A stretch of DNA of 22,184 bases from WGAB01 sp964406105 (GTDB taxonomy: Bacteria > Hydrothermota > Hydrothermia > WGAB01), in the NCBI GenBank assembly GCA_964406105.1, contig CAYOQK010000002.1:1-22184 (forward strand). Direction: 5' to 3'. Of this stretch, positions 15,420 through 22,184 are shown piece after piece. A program made the translations under genes and the position numbers. The notes under the pieces are model-generated. The model saw nothing but the letters and a program-made list of their open reading frames with translations. It was not told the DNA's origin and searched no databases. Each line of letters begins with the position of its first letter. The stretch's first letter is position 1.

Positions 15420-17861
15420 TTAGGGTTCCACAAGTTCGCTGGGAAGCCTCCGCAGGAGCCGATGACCCTCTGCGGTGAGTAGGAGCCTGCCCTGGTATTC
15501 CCGTACCCAAGGCTCCAAACTGCGTAAGAGCATCAAAGGGGGAGGGTTTTCCTCGGCGTGGAAAAACCAGTGGTCCACAAATGCCCTTAGGGAAAGCCCC
15601 ACGATCTCCTGGACTTGGATCCGTACCCGGGTGATTTGGAGGTCCGGGTATACTACGCCGAACTCCAGGGGCAGCGGGAGGAGGGCAGTGAATCCCACGT
15701 CCACGATCCGCTGGGCTTTGAGGGCCTCGGCGGTGCCGAAGGGGGTGACCAGACGGATGCGGGTGGCCTGTACCCGAGCCTGGGGCAGGAACTGGGCAAG
15801 GAACCGCAGGAGGATGTGGCGATACACGGGAACAGTGGCCGGAGAAAGGCGGAACCGCGAGGTCAGGGCACGGAGATCCAGGTCCAAGAGGGGCCGGGTG
15901 GGCACCAGACCCCGGGTTGCGGGGGACGGAGCCACCGGGGTGGCGATCCCTCGTTCCTCCAGCAGCACGTGGGCGACTTCCTGGTACTCCTGTACAGGTA
16001 CCGCCCGGTAGGGGTGGCTGATCATGCCAGCCTTCCACAGTTCCCAGAGGAGGGTGTAGAGGGTTTTCCCGTCGGGTGCGAGCCCCTTTTCCTCCAGTAG
16101 GCTTCCGGGGCTGGACGGGGGTGGAGCGTCCACGGAGAACTCACCGGGCTCCAGGTGGATTTGGGACTCCTCGCGAATCCGAGCCTCGGCCTCCTGATCA
16201 GGCACCTCGTCGGGCACGGGAACCCGAAGGGTGAGGCCGTCTAAGGTGACCCACGCCTGTCGCCGCGGCTCTGGGGTTTCCTGGGCCCGTTGGATCAGGA
16301 CCAAGGCTGCTTCCTGTTGCCAGGAACTGGGGGCTCGGGGAATCTCTGCCGATCGCAAAGCCTGGCGGTGCTCCACGGTCACGAGGTGCCGTTGGACCCA
16401 CTGCCGGAGGGCCTCCAGGCCCTCCTCTGGGCTCACTTGATGGAACCTCTGGTGCACGAGGTCGGAGTAGAGGAGCAGGCGCCGCCGATTCCACAGGTGT
16501 TCCAGGGCGGCCAGCAGCAGGATGCCTTGGTACTTTAGGGGTTCGGGCACCATCAGGGTTACACGGGGATAACGACGGGCCAGGGTGCGCACGGCCTTCA
16601 ACAAGCCCACATCGGGGTACAGGTGGCGATCTACCCACCGAAAGAGGGGAGGAATGCGTAGCAGGGTCACAGGCCCTAACGTGCCCATGCCCTCTAAGAG
16701 GTCTAAGCCCAGGGCGCGCCGTCGCCACAGGTTATGAAACCCCAGGTCACGTAGGCTGGGGAGATCCCCTACGAAGATTAACAGCGTGGCGGTGTCGCGG
16801 GGAGGCGCCAGAGGGGGCCGCTGCTGGAGGGGCGGGGGATAGGGCAGGAAACCGCGGCGGGTGAGGTACCGGCCGCGGGGCAGGGCAGGATCCACCAGGT
16901 ACAAAGGGCCCCGTCGGGCAGGATGATGGGCCTCGTCCAGCTGATGGCGGAGTGTTTCCGTGTCGGGCACCTGAAGGGTGAGGCGGGCATGAAGGAAACC
17001 CAGGTTTTCCAGGATATCTCGGAGTCCCTGATGGTCCAAGGCTTGGCTAACTGCCTCCCGGAGCACTTGGGCACGGGCCGCGTCCAGGGATCGGGAGAGG
17101 TGCAGCGAAGCCACCAGTTCCTGAAGATCTACGGGCAGGAAGGGCAGCAGTAGGAAGAGCGTGTGGAGCAGAGTTTCGGGGGGTAAGGAAAGCAGCGCTC
17201 TGTGGATGACCGGCACGTCCAACACCCGAGCCTCTGGCTCCGGGGGCTCTTGCCCTGGGGACAGCCAACCCTGGAACCCGTGGAGCCGGGGATAGGGGAA
17301 GGCTGCGTCCGCGATCACCAAGACCGCGGAGGGAAAGGCGGAGGGTTCTGGTGCAGGATCGGGGTGGAGCCAAAACAGAAAGCCAGCGAATCGGTGGGCC
17401 TCCCGGATCTGGCCCAAGGCATTGGGCAGGGTGATCAGTACCTCGTGTTCTCCGGGAAGGCGGTCCGAGATCACCCGTTTGTCCTGCAGGAGCCGAGGGG
17501 ATTCCAAGGAGCGCCGTTCGCCCTCGGACACCACCAGAATGGCTGGCCTGCGACTGCTTCCCGCCAGAAGCAAAAAGAGGTCCAGGGGGCGGTATGCAGG
17601 CCACAGGGGGATCCGCAGGGACTCGTGGGCGGCCACGGCGGAGATCCAGGGGATCCACACCCGAGGCATGGATGCCCCTGTGATCCGCTGGTACTGCTGG
17701 GCCAGGAGTTGCACCACCCGAGGGGGTTGGGACTCAATGAGGATCCGGTGGCGTTTATCCTCGCAGTCCTCGCAGGGCAGCCCATGAAGGAAGCGTTCCA
17801 GGGGTACATCGTCGCCGCACACAAAGCAGGCCTGGCGTACGCGTACCGTTCGCAGGGGCAT
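15420..17861 (-). CDS. Reverse-gyrase-like protein with all catalytic motifs replaced
   Basis: 813 residues, against roughly 1050-1200 for reverse gyrase. Segments align in order with remembered reverse gyrase sequences. These are: zinc finger CxxC-x14-CxxC (Cys12, 15, 30, 33) with GLPCEDC; YQRITGA...W...HESL (57-83); VLITLPNAL (141-149); TLLIFVGDLPSLRDL (359-373) for TOPRIM strand 1; RVTLMVPEPLKYQG (433-446) for the DxD strand; VQRHLVTVEHRQAL (489-502); VDAPPPSSPGSLLEEKGL (577-594); LWELWKAGMIS (605-615); VPTRPL (653-658) and LLLTAEGHRL (793-802). Lost features: the P-loop (83-100), DDVD (FWLHPD, 163-168), the TOPRIM Glu (Gly365), DxDxE, ITYxRTDS (ISHPYRAV, 614-621) and GIGRPST (771-778). 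AAGGAGG lies 5 nt before the ATG, which abuts the preceding TAA. Positive supercoiling activity is not expected. A structural or DNA-binding role, or late decay, are the options. Confidence 0.72.
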   Translation of the reverse strand: MPLRTVRVRQACFVCGDDVPLERFLHGLPCEDCEDKRHRILIESQPPRVVQLLAQQYQRITGASMPRVWIPWISAVAAHESLRIPLWPAYRPLDLFLLLAGSSRRPAILVVSEGERRSLESPRLLQDKRVISDRLPGEHEVLITLPNALGQIREAHRFAGFLFWLHPDPAPEPSAFPSAVLVIADAAFPYPRLHGFQGWLSPGQEPPEPEARVLDVPVIHRALLSLPPETLLHTLFLLLPFLPVDLQELVASLHLSRSLDAARAQVLREAVSQALDHQGLRDILENLGFLHARLTLQVPDTETLRHQLDEAHHPARRGPLYLVDPALPRGRYLTRRGFLPYPPPLQQRPPLAPPRDTATLLIFVGDLPSLRDLGFHNLWRRRALGLDLLEGMGTLGPVTLLRIPPLFRWVDRHLYPDVGLLKAVRTLARRYPRVTLMVPEPLKYQGILLLAALEHLWNRRRLLLYSDLVHQRFHQVSPEEGLEALRQWVQRHLVTVEHRQALRSAEIPRAPSSWQQEAALVLIQRAQETPEPRRQAWVTLDGLTLRVPVPDEVPDQEAEARIREESQIHLEPGEFSVDAPPPSSPGSLLEEKGLAPDGKTLYTLLWELWKAGMISHPYRAVPVQEYQEVAHVLLEERGIATPVAPSPATRGLVPTRPLLDLDLRALTSRFRLSPATVPVYRHILLRFLAQFLPQARVQATRIRLVTPFGTAEALKAQRIVDVGFTALLPLPLEFGVVYPDLQITRVRIQVQEIVGLSLRAFVDHWFFHAEENPPPLMLLRSLEPWVREYQGRLLLTAEGHRLLRRLPSELVEP

Positions 17862-18845
17862 TTATGCCTCCTTCATGGCCTGGATTTTGGCAAAGTTCAG
17901 GCCCCATTTCCAGAGGAACACCAGGCCGAGGAGATTGGGAACCACATAGCGAACCGCGTGGGAGAGGATGGCAAAGGAGAGCGCCAGTTCTCGGGAGATG
18001 CCGAAGGGCACCAGAGCGAGGACACAGGCGTACTCAAACACACCAATGTACCCTGGAGCCGAGGGGATCATCACGCTGAGGTTGATGGCCACCATGACCA
18101 GGAGGGTGAGCGGAAGGGTAGCTGGGATCCCGAAGGCTCGGAGTGCAGCGTAGTAGCTCACGCCTTCCAAGAGCCAGATGAGCAGGGTTTCCGCGGTGGT
18201 CCAGGCCAGGGCGCGGGGTGTGCGAAGCACATCGGTGCCCCGGGAAAGCCCTTCTACGATGTGTTAGAGGAGAGAGCTCCAGCGCTCGGGTGCCCGGTCC
18301 AGAGTGTGGAAGAGCCAGCGTTTCACAGGCTCTCGCCACAGGTGGAGCAGGTAGTAGGCGGGGAAGATCCCGAGGAACAGAAGGGCGCTGATCCAGAGAA
18401 CCGATTTCACCACACGGGGCAGGGGGATCACGGGCAAAGCCAGAAAGGCAAAGAGCACGGTGGCCGCCCCGTCAAAGAAACGCTCCAAGACCACCGAAGA
18501 GAAGGCTGCGCTACGGGAAATGCCCGTGCGGTGGCCCAGCACCAGGGCCCGGGCCACCTCGCCCAAGCGGGCGGGCAGAACGTTGTTGGCGAAGAAGCCG
18601 ATGCTCAGAGCACCGAACACGGGAAGCCACGACAGGGCTTTCACGGGCGCCAGCATGTGTTGCCAGCGACTGCCCCGAGGCAGATAGCTGAGGAAATGAA
18701 ACCCCAAGGCCACCAACATCCACAGGGGATTGCCTTGGCGGAGGACCCGTAGGAGTTCTTGCCAATTCAGCCCCCGTACCACCAGGGCCAGGGCCACCAC
18801 ACTAATGAGGAGGCTCATCCAGAACTGCCATCGGGAGCGAGCCAT
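17862..18845 (-). pseudogene. COG0392/UPF0104 flippase-like membrane protein interrupted by an in-frame TAA
   Basis: The minus-strand frame from ATG 18845 to TAA 17862 has 327 codons, the normal size for the lysylphosphatidylglycerol-synthase transmembrane family, but codon 194 (18266-18264) is TAA. Both halves are in the same frame. The sequence runs through the stop as family members do: ERWSSLL, stop, HIVEGLS, then LLIWLLEGVSYYAALRAFG and the conserved SAPGYIGVFEY. The N-terminal half has FFANNVLPARLGEVARA and VVLERFFDG, both family signatures. About eight to nine membrane segments are visible. Such proteins are linked to lipid or glycolipid translocation. The simplest event is CAA to TAA (Gln to stop). 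The alternatives are a recent pseudogene, a sequence error or population variant, or readthrough. The start follows the amidase TGA after 1 nt. Confidence 0.85.
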
Positions 18846-18846
18846 C

Positions 18847-20241
18847 TCAGCCCCCCACCGTGGTGGGTGTTCCGGTGGCACTCAAGCGGCTCCGTTGTTC
18901 CAGGAAGTTGAGGATTCCTCGGGCGATGGCGCGGGCCAGTTTGTCTTGGTACCACCCTTGACGGAGCAGACTTTCCTCTTTGCTGTTGGATAAAAAGCCC
19001 ATTTCCACAAGGATGGCGGGCATATAGGCCCCGGTGAGCACGTAAAAGCCGGCCTGTTTCACCCCGCGGTCGCGGAGGTTCAGGGCTCGGGCCAATTGGG
19101 TTTGAACGGCCAGCGCCAATTGTTGCGACTCTTTGAGGAATTGGGCTTGGGCCATGTCTGAGAGCACATAGGCCAGGAGGTCACTGGTATCTGGCGGCTC
19201 TATGCCTTCAAACCGCAGGGCGCCGTTTTCCAGATTGGCCACTGCGCGCTCCCACTTGGTGCGGGCCGCCGACAGGAAAAAGGTTTCGGCCCCTTTGGCA
19301 GAGCGGTTCCTGGCCTTATTGCAGTGAAGGGAAACAAAGAGATCGGCGTGAGCGCGGTTCGCCACCCGAGCCCGTTCACCCAAGGTGATGAATCGGTCGC
19401 GATCCCGGGTGAGGATCACCCGAACGTTGCCTTGGGCCTCCAGGATCCGCTTGAGGCGCTTGGCCACGGCCAGAGTGATGTCCTTTTCCTTGGTGCCCCG
19501 TCGCCCAATGGCTCCAGGATCCTTTCCCCCGTGCCCCGGATCAATGACCACCACCCAGTGGTCCCTTCGGGTGGATTGGATCGTCGGAGAAGGGAGGGCC
19601 GGAGAAGACGCTTTGCGGGGAGAGAGTTCCAGCCGGCTTTGGCCAGGCTTGAGGCTCACCAACCGCGCCGACCCCACCCCCGCCAGATCCCAAAGGAAAC
19701 CCTGCAGGGTGTGGCCCACTCGCAGGGTGGTAAGCCACGCCGGCAGCGAGGGAAGGGGACCAGCGTAGAAACCTCGGGGGATCCGGAGCTCCAGGGTATC
19801 ACCGTGATGCCGGATCCGAGGTTTTAGGTCTGGATTGTGGCGGATGAGCCAACGCACTCCCTTGGAGGTTTGAACCTCCTGGATCGCCTGCACGCTGGGC
19901 CGATACCGGGAGAGGATGTACCGCTGGCGTTCCAGATCCCAGTAGGCTCGGCGGTCGGTCCAACGGCTCACAGCGGGCTCCAAACTGCGGGCCTCGTAAG
20001 CAAGGCCTTGCTGGGGAAACCGATGGGTTTCCACCGGGTACCCATGGCCGTCCACCCACACCTGGCCTTTGCCAAAGGCGATGCGGTGGCCGTTCCGCTG
20101 GTAAACTCCTTTCCCCTGGTGTTTCAGTCCAAAGGCACGGATGAGGGCCGCAGGGGTAAGGTAATGACGTCCCTCGTGCTCCAAAGCAGGCACCTGTACG
20201 GCTTGGAAGGCCAGGAGCAGGGACAGCAGCCAGATCATCAT
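18847..20241 (-). CDS. N-acetylmuramoyl-L-alanine amidase (Amidase_3), exported
   Basis: 464 residues. A signal peptide (MMIWLLSLLLAFQAVQVPA) is followed by about 200 residues of beta-rich, AMIN-like or copper-amine-oxidase-N-like sequence (LTPAALIRAFGL near 28) and a C-terminal Amidase_3 domain. The zinc site is visible: IDPGHGGKDPGA near 234-245, Glu in TKEKD near 252, and SLHCNKA near 304-310; the catalytic Glu lies in VEMGFLSN near 415. It cleaves the amide between MurNAc and L-Ala in the periplasm for cell separation or remodelling. It overlaps the epimerase gene by 4 nt (ATGA). It has the typical active-site set and is expected to be functional. Confidence 0.93.
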   Translation of the reverse strand: MMIWLLSLLLAFQAVQVPALEHEGRHYLTPAALIRAFGLKHQGKGVYQRNGHRIAFGKGQVWVDGHGYPVETHRFPQQGLAYEARSLEPAVSRWTDRRAYWDLERQRYILSRYRPSVQAIQEVQTSKGVRWLIRHNPDLKPRIRHHGDTLELRIPRGFYAGPLPSLPAWLTTLRVGHTLQGFLWDLAGVGSARLVSLKPGQSRLELSPRKASSPALPSPTIQSTRRDHWVVVIDPGHGGKDPGAIGRRGTKEKDITLAVAKRLKRILEAQGNVRVILTRDRDRFITLGERARVANRAHADLFVSLHCNKARNRSAKGAETFFLSAARTKWERAVANLENGALRFEGIEPPDTSDLLAYVLSDMAQAQFLKESQQLALAVQTQLARALNLRDRGVKQAGFYVLTGAYMPAILVEMGFLSNSKEESLLRQGWYQDKLARAIARGILNFLEQRSRLSATGTPTTVGG

Positions 20242-20663
20242 GGGTCTTCGGAGAAGTCCATGAACTCCATCAGCACCCGGTGGGTGTCTCTGGGATCGGT
20301 GAAGATCACCCGTGGGGAAAAGGCGCCGGGTCGGGGGCCATCCACGATGTGCACCCCTGCGCGGTCCAACCGTTCTGTGAGTTGGGCCCAGTGGCGAACG
20401 CCGAAGGAGAGGTGGTGTAAGCCGTCGCCCCGTTTCTCTAAGAACCGATCAATGGCCGTGCCTGGACGGGTGGGGCTGATGAGTTCCAGGCGTACTGGTC
20501 CCACCTGGAACACGGCCACCCGCAAACCACGGTCCGGAAGATCCTCGTACTCCACCTCCTGAAGGCCCAGGATCTCTTGGAACCGCTGCACAGCGGCCTC
20601 TAAGTTCCGCACGGCGATGCCCACATGGTGCAGGAACAGAGGTTCAGGCTTCTTGGTACTCAC
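20238..20663 (-). CDS. mce: Methylmalonyl-CoA epimerase (VOC fold)
   Basis: 141 residues with the two beta-alpha-beta-beta-beta modules of the vicinal oxygen chelate fold. LHHVGIAV (11-18) gives the first metal histidine, RLELISP the middle acidic residue, DGLHHLSFGV the second histidine, and VLMEFMD the last glutamate. The enzyme converts (S)- to (R)-methylmalonyl-CoA for the mutase. The start is GTG 20663, with GGGAGG and a 6-nt spacer. It overlaps the 3' end of the mutase gene by 20 nt, so the site lies inside that gene. Position right after the mutase subunit supports the assignment over other VOC proteins. Confidence 0.92.
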   Translation of the reverse strand: MSTKKPEPLFLHHVGIAVRNLEAAVQRFQEILGLQEVEYEDLPDRGLRVAVFQVGPVRLELISPTRPGTAIDRFLEKRGDGLHHLSFGVRHWAQLTERLDRAGVHIVDGPRPGAFSPRVIFTDPRDTHRVLMEFMDFSEDP

Positions 20664-22184
20664 CGTACACCTCCCGTAAGGTATCGGAGATCTCGCCCAG
20701 GGTGGCCTGGGCGCGCAGGGCGTGAAGGATGTAGGGCATAAGGTTCTCCTGGCCGGCCTCCGCAGCCCGTTTCAAATGCCGCAGCGCCTGTTGGGTTTCC
20801 GACAGATTGCGGCGGGCCTTATAGGCTTTGAGCCGTTCAATCTGTTCCCGTTCCACCTGGGGGTCAATCTTTAAGAGGTCACCCACGGTTTCCCGGGCCC
20901 CCTCGGTTTGGAACCGGTTCACGCCGACCACCACCACTTCGCCCCGCTCAAAGCGTTTTTGGTACTCGTAACTGCTTTGCTCAATCCAGCGTTGGAACAG
21001 CCCATGCTTCACGGCCTCCACCGCGCCACCCTTTTCGTCAATCTCCTTCATCAGGGCTTGTACTCGGGTTTCCACCTCGCGGGTTAAGGATTCCACGAAG
21101 TAGGAGCCAGCCAGGGGATCGGCGGTGTCGGGTACGCCGGACTCATAGCCGATGATCTGTTGCGTACGCAGGGCCAGTTTGGCGGATTCTGCTGTGGGCA
21201 GGGCCAAGGCCTCGTCATAGGCGTTGGTGTGCAGGGATTGCGTGCCGCCCAGCACCGCCGCCAGGGCCTGGAGGGTGACACGGACCACGTTGTTCAGGGG
21301 TTCAATGGAGGTTAGGGTGACGCCGCCGGTTTGGGTATGGAAACGAAGCCGCCACGACTTGGGGTTCTGGGCGCCGAACTCCTCACGCAGCAGCCGTGCC
21401 CACACTCGGCGGGCAGCCCGGAACTTGGCGATCTCTTCAAAGAAGTAACTGTGGGCTGCGAAAAAGAAGGAGAGCCTCGGCGCGAACTGGTCAATGTCAA
21501 TGCCCCGCCGAAGCACCTCCTGGATGTATGCCTTGCCGTCGGCCAGGGTGAAAGCCACCTCTTGCACCGCGGTGGCTCCGGCTTCTCGGTAGTGGTACCC
21601 TGAGATGGAAATCGGGTTCCATTTGGGCATCTCGTGGGCACAGAACTCAATGAGATCGCCCACCAGTTTCATGGAAGGGTCCACGGGGTAAATGAAGTTG
21701 CCTCGGGCTGCGAACTCTTTGAGGATGTCGTTCTGCACCGTACCCCGCAGCACGTGCCGAGGCACCCCCTGGCGTTCAGCCACCAGGATGTACATGGCCA
21801 AGAGGATAGGGGCCGTGGCGTTGATGGTCATGGAGGTGGAAACCTGATCCAAGGGAATGTCGCGGAACACGATCTCCAGGTCTTCCACCGTGGACACTGC
21901 CACACCCGTGCGGCCCACTTCGCCTTCGCTCATCGGGTGGTCGGAGTCGTACCCCAACTGGGTGGGCAGGTCAAAGGCCACGGAAAGCCCAGTTTGGCCC
22001 AGGGAAAGCAGGTATCGGAACCGCTGGTTGGTTTGTTCTGCCGAACCGAAACCGGCGTACTGGCGCATGGTCCACAGGCGGCGACGGTACATGCCTGGGT
22101 ACACCCCACGGGTAAAGGGGTACTCGCCGGGGTCTCCCAGGTCGCGATGGTACTCAAAGTCGCCCAGATCCTCGGGCCGATACA
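20644..22184 (-). CDS. Methylmalonyl-CoA mutase large (catalytic) subunit, N-terminus outside window
   Basis: 512 residues are visible and the frame is open to the right edge. The ATG at 22104 is internal, since YRPEDLGDF and FTRGVYPGMYRRRLWTMRQYAGFG are continuous upstream of and through it, as in the family. Other signatures: VSTSMTINATAPILLAMY, GTVQNDILKEF, NPISISGYHYREAG, QTGGVTLTSIEPLNNVVR, QSLHTNAYDEALALPT. Adenosylcobalamin-dependent isomerisation of (R)-methylmalonyl-CoA and succinyl-CoA. The protein ends at about the boundary of the catalytic TIM barrel (EISDTLREVYGEYQEA), so the B12-binding domain must be a separate small subunit, not in this window. About 35-45 N-terminal residues are probably missing. 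An isobutyryl-CoA or related mutase cannot be wholly excluded, but the epimerase partner favours methylmalonyl-CoA. Confidence 0.93.
   Translation of the reverse strand, partial: YRPEDLGDFEYHRDLGDPGEYPFTRGVYPGMYRRRLWTMRQYAGFGSAEQTNQRFRYLLSLGQTGLSVAFDLPTQLGYDSDHPMSEGEVGRTGVAVSTVEDLEIVFRDIPLDQVSTSMTINATAPILLAMYILVAERQGVPRHVLRGTVQNDILKEFAARGNFIYPVDPSMKLVGDLIEFCAHEMPKWNPISISGYHYREAGATAVQEVAFTLADGKAYIQEVLRRGIDIDQFAPRLSFFFAAHSYFFEEIAKFRAARRVWARLLREEFGAQNPKSWRLRFHTQTGGVTLTSIEPLNNVVRVTLQALAAVLGGTQSLHTNAYDEALALPTAESAKLALRTQQIIGYESGVPDTADPLAGSYFVESLTREVETRVQALMKEIDEKGGAVEAVKHGLFQRWIEQSSYEYQKRFERGEVVVVGVNRFQTEGARETVGDLLKIDPQVEREQIERLKAYKARRNLSETQQALRHLKRAAEAGQENLMPYILHALRAQATLGEISDTLREVYGEYQEA

Noticed and set aside
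17202..18752. 516-codon plus-strand open frame opposite the COG0392 and reverse-gyrase-like genes
   Set aside because: It spans two real genes on the other strand, has no recognisable domain or ribosome binding site, and its Gly/Gln/His-rich composition is typical of an antisense shadow in GC-rich DNA.
17862..18881. Two separate small membrane protein genes (17862-18230 and 18264-18881)
   Set aside because: Both lie in one frame, together make a full-length COG0392 protein, and the 33 nt between them translates into family-like sequence apart from one TAA.

Overview
The window looks like a dense chromosomal segment of a GC-rich, Gram-negative (diderm) bacterium with thermophilic ancestry. 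A CMP-KDO synthetase (kdsB) implies lipopolysaccharide. Two Omp85-like outer-membrane barrels, a lipoprotein-like M15 peptidase and an exported amidase fit a double membrane. A large protein that appears to be a decayed reverse gyrase points to a lineage that is, or was, extremely thermophilic. I cannot place the phylum from sequence alone. No rRNA, tRNA, CRISPR array, insertion sequence or attachment site was seen, and no stretch above 300 bases lacks a gene.

Layout. (1) Minus strand, 7084 down to 1: an eIF-2B-family protein, kdsB, an Omp85-like barrel, a NodB-type polysaccharide deacetylase, then (behind its own TATAAT promoter) glyA, then an ATPase-like/TPR protein that runs off the left edge. 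That last reading frame is open for all 470 codons visible and has lost its nucleotide-binding residues. (2) Plus strand, 7102 to 15390: a CinA N-domain protein, an M15 peptidase, a class-I-glutamine-amidotransferase-fold hydrolase, a nicotinamidase-like hydrolase, an acyl-CoA dehydrogenase, a BamA/TamA-type Omp85 and an Lhr-like DEVH helicase. (3) Minus strand, 22184 down to 15420: methylmalonyl-CoA mutase catalytic subunit (runs off the right edge), methylmalonyl-CoA epimerase, N-acetylmuramoyl-L-alanine amidase, a COG0392-type membrane protein broken by one in-frame TAA, and the reverse-gyrase-like protein. Within the runs most neighbours overlap or abut, so translational coupling is likely.

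Functionally, the segment mixes envelope biogenesis (kdsB, both Omp85 proteins, deacetylase, amidase, M15 peptidase, COG0392 protein), acyl-CoA and propionate metabolism (acyl-CoA dehydrogenase, mutase, epimerase), one-carbon metabolism (glyA), pyridine-nucleotide turnover (CinA, nicotinamidase) and DNA-acting SF2 proteins.

The main discovery candidate is the 813-residue protein at 15420-17861. It keeps the domain order of reverse gyrase from the N-terminal zinc finger to the C-terminal topoisomerase IA segments. Every catalytic motif I can align is replaced, yet the frame is uninterrupted and preceded by a strong ribosome binding site. Second in interest is a 17-bp divergent intergenic region at 7085-7101. 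There one symmetric -10 element lies exactly nine bases from each of two opposing ATG codons, which suggests a bidirectional promoter making two leaderless mRNAs.
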